Below, in pieces: positions 25,347-33,158 of a stretch of 64,000 nucleotides of DNA. This DNA is from Aldehydirespirator sp965200005. Its GTDB lineage: Bacteria > Actinomycetota > Acidimicrobiia > Acidimicrobiales > Aldehydirespiratoraceae. The position numbers were made by a program, and so were the translations under genes. Numbering within the stretch: position 1 is the first letter of the stretch; the number at the start of each line of letters is the position of its first letter. Where the stretch lies: positions 2,294,001-2,358,000 of the forward strand of contig OZ241331.1 in the NCBI GenBank assembly GCA_965200005.1, read 5' to 3'. The notes beneath the pieces are model-generated. The model saw nothing but the letters and a program-made list of their open reading frames with translations, was not told where the DNA came from and did not search any database.

Positions 25347-26351
25347 GTGGATTTCGGTGTAGTACTGCAAACCGATCCACCGGCATGGCGAGTGGTTGAA
25401 CTGGCTCGTCAAGCCGAGACCTTGGGGTTTAGCCATGTCTGGACCTTTGACAGCCACGTGCTGTGGCAGGAGCCCTTCGTGATCTACAGCCAGATGCTCT
25501 CGGCGACTAACCGGATGATCGTCGGCCCTATGGTCACCAACCCGGCGACGCGCAACCCCACTGTGACAGCGAGTTGTTTCGCGACGCTCAACGACATGTT
25601 CGGTCCCCGCACAATCTGTGGGATCGGCCGTGGCGACTCGGCGTTGCGCGTGTTGGGGCACAAGCCGTGCAGCCTGGCAACTCTCGCTGAGTCAATCGGC
25701 ACAATTCGGGGCCTCGCTGAGGGTAAATCTGTCACCTACAACCGCAGCGAGCAGCGATTCCCGTGGGCTAAGCCGAGCGAGTTGAAGGTGCTGATGGCAG
25801 CGTATGGCCCCAAGGCTCTGCGACTCTGCGGCACCGACAGCGATGGTTTCATCTTGCAACTCGCCGACCCGGCCATTGTGGAGTGGACGGTTGCCGCGGT
25901 GCGGCAGGCCGCCGCCGATGCCGGGCGTGACCCGGACTCGTTGTACATCTGTGTCGCGGCTCCCGCTTATGTCGGCGACGATCTTGCGCATCAACGTGAG
26001 CAGTGCCGCTGGTTTGGTGGCATGGTCGGCAACCACGTGTCAGATCTTGTGGCTCGCTACGGCGGGTCGGGTGCGGGTGTGCCGACCGCCCTTACCGATT
26101 ACATCGCAGGTCGTGAGGGATACGACTACAGCGGCCATGGCAAGGCGGGTCATGACCACACGGACTTTGTTCCCGATGAGGTGGTGGATCGCTTCTGTCT
26201 GCTCGGTGACGAGGCGTCTCACATTGACCGTCTGCGTGAGCTCGAGTCGTTGGGCGTGGATCAGTTTGCGATCTACCTGATGCACGACCGCAAGGACGAG
26301 ACACTCAACGCCTACGGTCAGAGGATCATCCCTGCAATAAACAACTCTTGA
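25347..26351 (+). CDS. F420-type luciferase-family (LLM) oxidoreductase
   Basis: A 334-residue TIM-barrel flavin/F420 oxidoreductase of the luciferase-like class: MDFGVVLQTDPPAWRVVELARQAE, LGFSHVWTFDSH, VGPMVTNPATRNPTVTAS, GIGRGDSALRVLG, VLMAAYGPKALRL and DGFILQLADP. It resembles the group repeatedly found beside dihydropyrimidinase genes (TIGR03842-like; my recognition, not a search). Start is GTG 25347 behind a GGAGG site. It may carry out a redox step on a pyrimidine or dihydropyrimidine; no PreT/PreA dihydropyrimidine dehydrogenase lies nearby. The reaction is inference. Confidence 0.88.
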   Translation: MDFGVVLQTDPPAWRVVELARQAETLGFSHVWTFDSHVLWQEPFVIYSQMLSATNRMIVGPMVTNPATRNPTVTASCFATLNDMFGPRTICGIGRGDSALRVLGHKPCSLATLAESIGTIRGLAEGKSVTYNRSEQRFPWAKPSELKVLMAAYGPKALRLCGTDSDGFILQLADPAIVEWTVAAVRQAAADAGRDPDSLYICVAAPAYVGDDLAHQREQCRWFGGMVGNHVSDLVARYGGSGAGVPTALTDYIAGREGYDYSGHGKAGHDHTDFVPDEVVDRFCLLGDEASHIDRLRELESLGVDQFAIYLMHDRKDETLNAYGQRIIPAINNS

Positions 26352-26396
26352 AGCAGCCGACGACTCGCGGTGTGTTCCCATTTGGAGATTGAGACC

Positions 26397-26420
26397 ATGA
26401 CTGCTCTTCTGGGTTGCTGA
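26397..26420 (+). CDS. Possible seven-codon leader ORF overlapping the permease start
   Basis: ATG at 26397, nine bases after GGAG, encodes MTALLGC and stops with TGA at 26418-26420. That stop shares one base with the ATG of the permease gene (TGATG). The permease ATG has no convincing ribosome site of its own, so reinitiation from this mini-ORF is plausible. No homology can be judged at this length. Confidence 0.35.
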   Translation: MTALLGC

Positions 26421-27310
26421 TGACACGCCGGGTGCAGCAAGTCAGGCCCCTGTTGAGCTTCGCTGCGTTCGTGTTGGTGCTCGGGGCCGCCTACAGCTTG
26501 TACAAGATGTTCGGGCAGGCGATCGAAGACGCTCAGACCAACTGGTGGGCAATCGGGTCGGTGCTTCCCGCCACCGATGACCTGACTCTCCCTCCTCTCG
26601 GCGACATAGTCGGGGCTTTCTTTGCCACTCCCCGAGCCGCAGATCGCGTTTTCTTGTGGTTCCTGTTCGATGAAACGATGTTCACACTGCGCTCGGCTCT
26701 GGTTGGCTTCATGATCGGTGTCGTGCTCGGGTTTGCGATCGCCGTGCTGCTAGCGCGTTCGAAGCCGCTTGAGCGCAGCCTGCTGCCCTATGTGTTGGCC
26801 AGCCAAACGATCCCACTGGTCGCCATCGCACCCATCATCGTTATCTGGGGTCGCAAGAATCTCACGCTCGGGTTCTGGGATTGGACGGACTGGATGTCGG
26901 TGTCGATCATCGCCACATACCTGGCATTCTTCCCGGTTGCGGTTAACGGGCTGCGAGGCTTGCAATCTCCTAAACCCGGCGACCTTGAACTGATGGAGTC
27001 GCTGGCAGCAACCCGCCGGCAGCGGCTCTGGAAGCTGCAACTACCCGCCTCGGTGCCCTACCTGTTCGCATCGCTGAAGATCGCTGCCACGGCGTCCGTA
27101 GTCGGTGCAATCGTGGGTGAAATCTCGGCCGGAGTTGATGGCGGTCTCGGACGTCGCATCCTGCTTGAGGCTCAGCGTTACACCACCGGCCCAGAGCGCC
27201 TGTACGCCGGGGTGATTGCGGCGGCTTTGCTCGGGATCGCTGTTTATGTGGCGGTAAGGGGATTGGAGTGGGCAGTGCTACGACGTCAGGGACGTGAGGT
27301 CATCACATGA
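26420..27310 (+). CDS. ABC transporter permease (NitT/TauT-type), first subunit
   Basis: An inner-membrane permease with an N-terminal membrane helix (SFAAFVLVLGAAYSLY), a periplasmic loop, then a binding-protein-dependent transport core starting at FTLRSALVGFMIGVVLGFAIAVLL. The coupling-helix (EAA-type) region is DLELMESLAATRRQRLWKLQLPASVPYLFASLKIA. The ATG at 26420 is chosen; the frame opens six bases earlier at a TTG. Its stop overlaps the ATPase ATG by four bases. With the second permease it likely forms a heterodimer for import of a pyrimidine-like solute, judged from the flanking catabolic genes. Confidence 0.92.
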   Translation: MTRRVQQVRPLLSFAAFVLVLGAAYSLYKMFGQAIEDAQTNWWAIGSVLPATDDLTLPPLGDIVGAFFATPRAADRVFLWFLFDETMFTLRSALVGFMIGVVLGFAIAVLLARSKPLERSLLPYVLASQTIPLVAIAPIIVIWGRKNLTLGFWDWTDWMSVSIIATYLAFFPVAVNGLRGLQSPKPGDLELMESLAATRRQRLWKLQLPASVPYLFASLKIAATASVVGAIVGEISAGVDGGLGRRILLEAQRYTTGPERLYAGVIAAALLGIAVYVAVRGLEWAVLRRQGREVIT

Positions 27311-28080
27311 CCAGTGCCGCGGTGCGCTTCGATGGCGTAAGTAAGGTTTTCAACCCAGGTCGCTCCAATGAGGTGGCGGCGCTTGATGACATCGATCTCG
27401 AGATGCGGCCCGGTGAGTTCATCACCCTGATCGGGCCGTCGGGCTGCGGCAAGAGCACCCTGTTGCGACTGGCAGCCGGTCTGATCGAGCCGACGGGTGG
27501 CACTGTTGAGGTCAACGACAAGACCGCCACCCAAGCCAGGCTCGACCGCGACTACGGCATGGCCTTCCAGAACGCCGGCCTGTTCGACTGGCGAACGGTT
27601 TCGCGCAACATTGAACTGCCTCTTGAGCTGATGGGTTGGAGCAAGACTCGACGTCGCTCGAGATCCACCGAGATGCTTGAGTTGATCGGGCTCACAGACT
27701 TTGCCGACCATCATCCCGCGGAACTTTCGGGAGGGATGCAGCAGCGGGTAGCGATTGCTCGAGCGCTGTCGTTCTCGCCGAGCCTGCTGTTGATGGATGA
27801 GCCCTTTGGTGCTCTTGATGAGATGACCCGCGAGCGCATGCAGAACGAACTGCTGCGCATCTGGAGCGCCACTGAGACGACCATCATCTTCGTGACTCAT
27901 TCCGTGCCCGAGGCAGTGTTCTTGTCAACCAGGGTGCTAGTGATGTCGCCACGCCCGGGCCGGCTAGCCGAAGCCGTCGCCATAGACATCGGTAACCGAG
28001 ACGAACTGACTCGACAGTCCCGCGAATTCTTCTCAGCAGTCGCTGAGGTACGCACCGCTTTGCGCGCGGTGATGCCGTGA
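27307..28080 (+). CDS. ABC transporter ATP-binding protein (NitT/TauT-type)
   Basis: A 257-residue ATPase with Walker A GPSGCGKSTLLRL (about 43), Q-loop YGMAFQNAGLFDWRTV, signature LSGGMQQRVAIARALSF (about 140), Walker B LLLMDEPFGALDE and switch His in IIFVTHSVPEAVF. The sequence matches the SsuB/TauB/ThiZ-like group. ATGA overlap with the upstream permease and GTGA overlap with the downstream permease place all three in one translational unit. Confidence 0.96.
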   Translation: MTSAAVRFDGVSKVFNPGRSNEVAALDDIDLEMRPGEFITLIGPSGCGKSTLLRLAAGLIEPTGGTVEVNDKTATQARLDRDYGMAFQNAGLFDWRTVSRNIELPLELMGWSKTRRRSRSTEMLELIGLTDFADHHPAELSGGMQQRVAIARALSFSPSLLLMDEPFGALDEMTRERMQNELLRIWSATETTIIFVTHSVPEAVFLSTRVLVMSPRPGRLAEAVAIDIGNRDELTRQSREFFSAVAEVRTALRAVMP

Positions 28081-28850
28081 AGAAGCTCCTTGGCGGGAGT
28101 CTCGCGCCGGTGGTAGCCGGTGTCGTGATCGCGGCGGTCTGGGAGGCGCTGTTGCGCCTCACCGATCCCGATGGCTTCGTGTTGCCGGCTCCTACTGAGA
28201 TTGCGATGGCGCTGTATGAGACTCGCTCCAGCGTCGTCGACGCGGCCCTTAATACCGGCTTCGTGATCGTGACGGGTTTGATCGGAGGAGTTGTCGTGGG
28301 GTCGGTGGCAGCACTGCTGGTGACCCGCTGGCGAGCGGCTGCTGAGACCATTACACCTCTGGCGGTTGCGATTAATGCCATCCCGATAATTGCGTTGGCC
28401 CCGATCTTTAATGCCTGGTTCGGGCTGCTGTCGCCACGCTCCAATCAGATGATCGTGGTAGCGCTGGTGTCGTTTCCGGTGTTTATCAACACGACCCGGG
28501 GCCTAACGAACGTCGAGCGCAGCCAGCTTGAGCTGATGAGCTCCTACGCGGCGAGCACCTGGCGAGTCACTCGCGATGTGCGCATACCTAATGCCTTGCC
28601 GTACTTCTTTTCGGCTCTGCGCCTGGCTTCTTCGCTGGCGGTGATCGCAGCCATTGTCGCTGAGTACTTCGGTGGACGACAGGACGCTCTCGGGCCGATC
28701 GTCACCCAAAACGCTGCGCTTGCGCGCTACAGCGATGCCTGGGCGGCGGTGCTCGCCGGCTCGCTCATCGGTGCTTTGCTGTATGGGATAGTTGTGGTGA
28801 TTGAGCGCCGGACAATCCCCTGGCATTCGCTGCAGCGCCAGCACGCTTGA
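28077..28850 (+). CDS. ABC transporter permease (NitT/TauT-type), second subunit
   Basis: A 257-residue permease with six hydrophobic segments, beginning LAPVVAGVVIAAVWEALL. The coupling-helix region is QLELMSSYAASTWRVTRDVRIPNALPYFFSALRLA, preceded by AINAIPIIALAPIFNAWFG and VALVSFPVFINTTRGL. It pairs with the permease at 26420-27310. Starts at GTG 28077 within the ATPase stop. Its last codons (CAC GCT TGA) recur three more times in the downstream gap. Confidence 0.94.
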   Translation: MKKLLGGSLAPVVAGVVIAAVWEALLRLTDPDGFVLPAPTEIAMALYETRSSVVDAALNTGFVIVTGLIGGVVVGSVAALLVTRWRAAAETITPLAVAINAIPIIALAPIFNAWFGLLSPRSNQMIVVALVSFPVFINTTRGLTNVERSQLELMSSYAASTWRVTRDVRIPNALPYFFSALRLASSLAVIAAIVAEYFGGRQDALGPIVTQNAALARYSDAWAAVLAGSLIGALLYGIVVVIERRTIPWHSLQRQHA

Positions 28851-28965
28851 CCTAGATAACAGGCACGGATAACAGGCACGCTTGATCCAATAACAAGCAC
28901 GGTCCACACAGATGACAAGCACGCTTGAACACAAGAGCAGGATCGACCATATGAGACACGCTTGA
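28842..28965. repeat. Four spaced copies of the permease tail motif
   Basis: CACGCTTGA occurs at 28842-28850 (the real gene end), 28877-28885, 28920-28928 and 28957-28965, spaced 35, 43 and 37 bases. Between them lie related blocks of the type GATAACAGGCAC or GATGACAAGCAC. The last copy overlaps the -35 box of the promoter for the binding-protein gene. Confidence 0.85.
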
Positions 28966-28990
28966 CCGATTTGGTATGGGTGCCTACGAT
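28962..28990 (+). promoter_or_regulatory. Sigma70-like promoter for the binding-protein gene
   Basis: TTGACC (28962-28967) and TACGAT (28985-28990) are separated by 17 bases, close to consensus for the housekeeping sigma factor. Transcription would start near 28997, 39 bases before the ATG. This would allow the binding protein to be made in excess of the permease. Confidence 0.6.
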
Positions 28991-29035
28991 CCCTCGGGTT
29001 ACGGCACCCGAAGCGTTGCCGAAGGAGGCTAAGTA

Positions 29036-30163
29036 ATGTTTAGGACCAGGGTCGTTGCCCGAATCGCGTCGGTAGCGCTGGCACTTGTGCTGCTGGCTTC
29101 AGCGTGTAGCGGAAGCTCAGAGGACGCCGCGGAGGCTGCACCGGCTGAGATGACCGATATCAGCCTGCAGTTGCAGTGGTTCACCCAGGCACAGTTCGCC
29201 GGTTACTACGCGGCGCTTGACCAGGGCTTCTATGCCGACGAGGGGCTCAATGTCACCATCCTTGAAGGTGGCGTGGAGATCGTGCCGGCCTCGGTGCTCG
29301 ACTCAGGTGCGGCCGACTTTGCAGTGTCGTGGGTGCCCCGTGGACTGGTGCCACGTGAAGAAGGCGTCAACATCACCAACATCGCTCAGGTCTTCCAGCG
29401 AAGTGCAACGCTTCAGGTTGCGTTCGCCGACTCCGGCATCAACTCCGTGGCTGACCTTGAGGGCCGCACTGTGGGCAACTGGGGCTTCGGCAACGAGTTC
29501 GAGTTGCTGGCAGGTCTGCGGGTCAACGGGCTTGATCCCAATAGCGATGTCTCGCTGGTGCAGCAGAACTTTGACATGCTGGCGTTGATCAGCGGTGAGA
29601 TCGACGCCGCCCAGGCGATGATCTACAACGAGTACGCCCAGGTGCTCGAGACCGTTAACCCAGATACTGGCGAACTATTCCAGCCGTCTGATCTTGTGGT
29701 TATCGACTGGAACGATGAAGGAACGGCAATGCTGCAGGACGCGCTCTGGGCGGATGCTGATCGTCTGGAGACCGACGATCAGTACCGCGCCAATGCCGTC
29801 AAGTTCGTGGAGGCTTCGCTACGAGGCTGGATCTACTGCCGGGACAATTTCGATGCATGCGTTGACATCGTGCTAGCCAACGCACCCACGCTGGGTCATT
29901 CTCATCAGAGTTGGCAGCTCAACGAGATCAACGCTTTGATCTGGCCCTCACCTGGTGGCGCAGGCCTGATGGACGAGGCATTGTGGAACCAGACGGTTGA
30001 TGTTGCGACCTCTGAAGGGATCCTCGGTTCGGCTCCCGATGATGGCGCCTACCGCACCGACATCGCCGCCGAGGCAATCGAAAACCTCGAAGCCGACGGT
30101 GTCGACGTAATCGGCGACGGCTTCACCCGCCGCACCATAGAACTCCTAGAAGGCGGCGAATAA
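29036..30163 (+). CDS. ABC substrate-binding lipoprotein, NMT1/THI5-like
   Basis: A secreted lipoprotein: signal peptide with lipobox LLASAC (Cys near residue 24), then an acidic linker. The binding domain starts ISLQLQWFTQAQFAGYYAALDQGFYADEGLNVTI, a pattern of the THI5/NMT1 group that binds pyrimidine precursors (ThiY-like) or riboflavin. It continues ILEGGVEIVPASVLDSGAADFAVSW and DLEGRTVGNWGFGNEFELLAGL. Strong AAGGAGG ribosome site before ATG 29036. Together with the dihydropyrimidinase operon this suggests uptake of a pyrimidine or hydantoin-like compound; the exact ligand is inference. It has its own promoter. Confidence 0.92.
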   Translation: MFRTRVVARIASVALALVLLASACSGSSEDAAEAAPAEMTDISLQLQWFTQAQFAGYYAALDQGFYADEGLNVTILEGGVEIVPASVLDSGAADFAVSWVPRGLVPREEGVNITNIAQVFQRSATLQVAFADSGINSVADLEGRTVGNWGFGNEFELLAGLRVNGLDPNSDVSLVQQNFDMLALISGEIDAAQAMIYNEYAQVLETVNPDTGELFQPSDLVVIDWNDEGTAMLQDALWADADRLETDDQYRANAVKFVEASLRGWIYCRDNFDACVDIVLANAPTLGHSHQSWQLNEINALIWPSPGGAGLMDEALWNQTVDVATSEGILGSAPDDGAYRTDIAAEAIENLEADGVDVIGDGFTRRTIELLEGGE

Positions 30164-30202
30164 CCGCCTTAACGTCTTCACCTTCGCGGTAAGGCATTTC
30201 AG

Positions 30203-30234
30203 CGGCCGGGCGCTTGCAGTTGAGCGTCCGGCCG
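30203..30234 (+). terminator. Hairpin downstream of the binding-protein gene
   Basis: A 12-base stem (arms 30203-30214 and 30223-30234, with one G-T pair) and an 8-base loop lie 40 bases past the stop. It is GC-rich and followed only by a weak CTTT run, so it is a probable but not ideal intrinsic terminator. Confidence 0.55.
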
Positions 30235-30296
30235 GCACTCTTTGCGGGCCTGAGGGCAAGGTAGCGTCGTGTTAGGCCAAGCCGTGGCGGTCGATC

Positions 30297-30334
30297 ATTG
30301 GCCGTGACAGAAATCATGGCCCGACACGGCCAAT
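30297..30334 (-). terminator. Hairpin downstream of the LRR gene
   Basis: Perfect 10-base arms ATTGGCCGTG (30297-30306) and CACGGCCAAT (30325-30334) sit nine bases beyond the stop of the minus-strand LRR gene. No long T-run follows on that strand. Confidence 0.5.
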
Positions 30335-30342
30335 CGCCTCGG

Positions 30343-32889
30343 TTACGTGGCTTCGGCCTCGGCTTCGCAGTATGTCAGGTTGAGGCTGTCTAGGTCGCTT
30401 GTTAGATTCTCGTTGGTGTCCTCCCAGGCTGGGGGGAGGCAGCCGCTGAAGGAGTTAGTGCCCCCGAGGAACAGTTGCTCTAGGTTGCTCAACTCGGCAA
30501 GTGAAGCTGGGATCGTTCCGGTTAGTTGGTTGCCTTGAAGCCAGAGTCTTTCGATGCTTTCGAGACCCGACAGGCTTGCGGGGATCTCGCCGGTGAGGTT
30601 GTTTCTGTCTAGGTACATCCGTCGCAGGTTTCTTAGCTGTCCCAGCTCGGGGGGAACAGCACCGCTCAACTCGTTGCCGCGAAGCCACAGTTCTGTTAGC
30701 TCGATGAGGTTGCCGAGACTCGCAGGGATCTCACCCGTCAGCTCGTTGTCATCAAGATCGAGACGCCGCAACCCCACAATGTTCCCGATTGTGTCGGGGA
30801 TCTCCCCTGTGAGTTGGTTGCGCCACAGATTCAGCCGCCGCAGATTGGTGAGGTTGCCAAGCTCGGCTGGGATCTCACCGGAGAGTTCGTTGTAGCGGGC
30901 GAGAAACGCTGTGAGTTCAGACAACTGACCGAGCTCGGCTGGGATCTCACCGCTCAGTTGATTGAAGCTCAGATAAAGGGCCCGCAGCTGACTCAGGTTT
31001 GCGAGACTCGCGGGGATCTCCCCCGACAGTGCGTTGGTGCTTAGATCGAGCCATTGGAGCGAGCCGATGTCGCCGATCCAGGACGGGATCTCCCCCGTTA
31101 GTGCGTTGCCGGCGAGCATCAGGTGTGTGAGTCGATCAAGCTGTCGCAGGTCACCCGGGATCTCACCGGTCAGTTGGTTATGGCGCAGATCCAGATGTGT
31201 GAGTTGTCCCAGGTTGCCGATCTCAGCGGGTATGGAGCCACCAAACTGATTGTTACGCAGGTGTATTCGTGCCAGTTTTGTGAGCCTGCCAAGTCCGGCC
31301 GGAACAGACCCGGAGAGGTCGTTGCTGGACAGGTCAAGTTCGGTGAGATCCGTCAGTTGCGTCATGGTGGGGGGTATCTGCCCCGACAGTTCATTGCCGG
31401 ACAGGTTCAATGTCTGCAGACTTTCCAGGCCGCCGATGACCTCTGGAATCTCGCCGACCAGCCAGTTGTTCGCGAGGTTCAAGTGCTGCAGGTGACCAAG
31501 CACGCGAATGCTGGTGGGGATCTCGCCCTCAAGGAGGTTGCTGCTCAGGTCGAGCTCGGTGAGATTCTGGAGCCGTGCGATCTGGCCGGGAATCGAGCCC
31601 GTTAGCTGATTCTGCTGCAGATGCAGCTTGCGCAGTTTGGTGAACCACCCGATGTGAGGCGGGATTGAGCCAGACAGCGAGTTGGCCTCGAGTGAAAGAA
31701 CCTGGAGCCCTCGGATATCGCTCAGCTCGATGGGGATCGGGCCCGAGAGATCGTTGCCCCCCAACAGCAAGTGACTGAGGCCCTCAAGTTCGCCGAGCTG
31801 AGGCGGGATTACGCCTGAGAGGTCGTTGCTCGCCAGATCGAGATAAGACAATCCTCTCGGGTCACCAAGGGTTTCCGGGATCTGACCAACCAGATTGTTA
31901 GATGAGAGACTCAGTGACTCGAGTCCTTCGATAGCTCCGATCGACATGGGTATTGCACCATCAAGGCGATTCGATGACATGTCAAGCGTGCGTAGGTTCG
32001 CGAGCCGACCGATGTCGGCAGGAAGCTCTCCCGAGAGTTCGTTGGAACTCAAGTCCAACCACTTCAGGCGGTTTAGATCTGAGAACTGCGCTGGGATCTC
32101 ACCGCTTAGGCCATTGGAGCTCAGGTCGAGCCATCTGAGCCGGCTCAGGTTGCCGATGTCGGACGGGATAGAGCCGGAGAGTCGGTTTCCGCTAAGTGTC
32201 AGGTGGGTAAGGCTCGTGAGACTCCCAAAGGTGTCTGGTATCTCAAGCGAGAACCGGTTGTTACCCACATTTAGCACTCGGAGACTCGCGAGGTCGCCGA
32301 TTTCGGGTGTGAGCGGTCCCCACAAGCCGTTGTTGCTTAGGTCGAGCCGCACGAGTCGATGCAGATTGCTGAACTCGGGTGGGATCTGGCGCTCGAGTCT
32401 GTTGTTCTGTAACTCGATGGTGCGCAGGTGGGTGAGGTTGCCAATCTCGCCAGGGATCTCTCCGACGAGTTCGTTGTCAGCAAGTCGCAGATGGCGAAGT
32501 TCGGTAAGGAAGCCGATAGCGGCTGGGATTTCGCCGTACATGTCATTGCGTGTGAGGTCGAGTGCAGTGACCCGCCCCGCCTGATCCGTGCGGACGCCAT
32601 ACCACTGGCTAAGTGGAGCACCGGTATTCCAGTTGCGATTCTGTTGCCAACTGTCACCGCCGGTATCGGTGAACAACTCCTCAAGAACTTCTCGATCGGA
32701 TAGCTCCGGTGCGTCTTGAGGATCGTCGGTGGTCTGAGCTGCGACGGCTGTACTCAACAGTCCAAGACAAGCAACGCTGATCAAAGCGACACGCAGCCAC
32801 CTGATCCTTGAGGAAAGCTTGAGTCTTTCGTAGAACTCGCCGCTGTCAGGCGGATCAACGGAGGGCATGCAAGTGAAGTGACGGGACAC
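30343..32889 (-). CDS. Secreted plant-type leucine-rich-repeat protein
   Basis: An 848-residue exported protein. A membrane or signal segment (WLRVALISVACLGLLSTAVAA, about 33-53, AxA-type cleavage near AVAAQ) is followed by a capping region seen in many bacterial LRR proteins (LEELFTDTGGDSWQQNRNW). About 30 consecutive 24-residue repeats then run from near residue 105 to 825, each of the type LxxLxLxxNxLxGxIPxxIGxL. This is the plant-specific LRR class with its SG-IP signature. The last repeat ends in a Cys-containing cap (GCLPPAWED ... LTYCEAEAEAT). No wall anchor, kinase or catalytic domain is visible. The start GTG 32889 is uncertain; ATG 32868 is possible. Role in adhesion or binding is inference. 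Confidence 0.9.
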   Translation of the reverse strand: MSRHFTCMPSVDPPDSGEFYERLKLSSRIRWLRVALISVACLGLLSTAVAAQTTDDPQDAPELSDREVLEELFTDTGGDSWQQNRNWNTGAPLSQWYGVRTDQAGRVTALDLTRNDMYGEIPAAIGFLTELRHLRLADNELVGEIPGEIGNLTHLRTIELQNNRLERQIPPEFSNLHRLVRLDLSNNGLWGPLTPEIGDLASLRVLNVGNNRFSLEIPDTFGSLTSLTHLTLSGNRLSGSIPSDIGNLSRLRWLDLSSNGLSGEIPAQFSDLNRLKWLDLSSNELSGELPADIGRLANLRTLDMSSNRLDGAIPMSIGAIEGLESLSLSSNNLVGQIPETLGDPRGLSYLDLASNDLSGVIPPQLGELEGLSHLLLGGNDLSGPIPIELSDIRGLQVLSLEANSLSGSIPPHIGWFTKLRKLHLQQNQLTGSIPGQIARLQNLTELDLSSNLLEGEIPTSIRVLGHLQHLNLANNWLVGEIPEVIGGLESLQTLNLSGNELSGQIPPTMTQLTDLTELDLSSNDLSGSVPAGLGRLTKLARIHLRNNQFGGSIPAEIGNLGQLTHLDLRHNQLTGEIPGDLRQLDRLTHLMLAGNALTGEIPSWIGDIGSLQWLDLSTNALSGEIPASLANLSQLRALYLSFNQLSGEIPAELGQLSELTAFLARYNELSGEIPAELGNLTNLRRLNLWRNQLTGEIPDTIGNIVGLRRLDLDDNELTGEIPASLGNLIELTELWLRGNELSGAVPPELGQLRNLRRMYLDRNNLTGEIPASLSGLESIERLWLQGNQLTGTIPASLAELSNLEQLFLGGTNSFSGCLPPAWEDTNENLTSDLDSLNLTYCEAEAEAT

Positions 32890-33130
32890 TGCGCTCCTTA
32901 CTGCTCGGTGTAGGGCCGGGCTTAGAAGAACGGCGCGAAGCTGGCCACCCGCACGTTAGATGACGCGAAGACCGAAACCCTTGATTTCCAACCCCGTGCG
33001 ACTTGACTCCTATCGTGCCGATTTCGCTTGCAATCCCGATTGACACGTTTGCTGATCAATCGATCGACAAGTGGCTTTAGAACGTGTGTCTGTTGACGGG
33101 AGGCCGGTCACCTCATTGGTTACACGTCGG

Positions 33131-33158
33131 TGGCCCTAAAATGGCCGTATGCGGGCCA
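33131..33158. promoter_or_regulatory. Inverted repeat at the AbiEi-like antitoxin start
   Basis: TGGCCC (33131-33136) and GGGCCA (33153-33158) form an inverted repeat spanning the ATG at 33149, with an extra direct TGGCC at 33142-33146. AbiEi-type antitoxins repress their own operon by binding inverted repeats near the promoter, so this is a candidate operator. Confidence 0.35.

Noticed and set aside
31895..32584. Long antisense frame over the LRR gene on the plus strand
   Set aside because: It follows the 72-base repeat period of the LRR DNA read in reverse and has no plausible protein features.
30343..32889. Periodic DNA that could be taken for a CRISPR array or satellite
   Set aside because: The period is 72 bases, continuous in one reading frame and encodes diverged leucine-rich repeats; no spacers or identical repeats.
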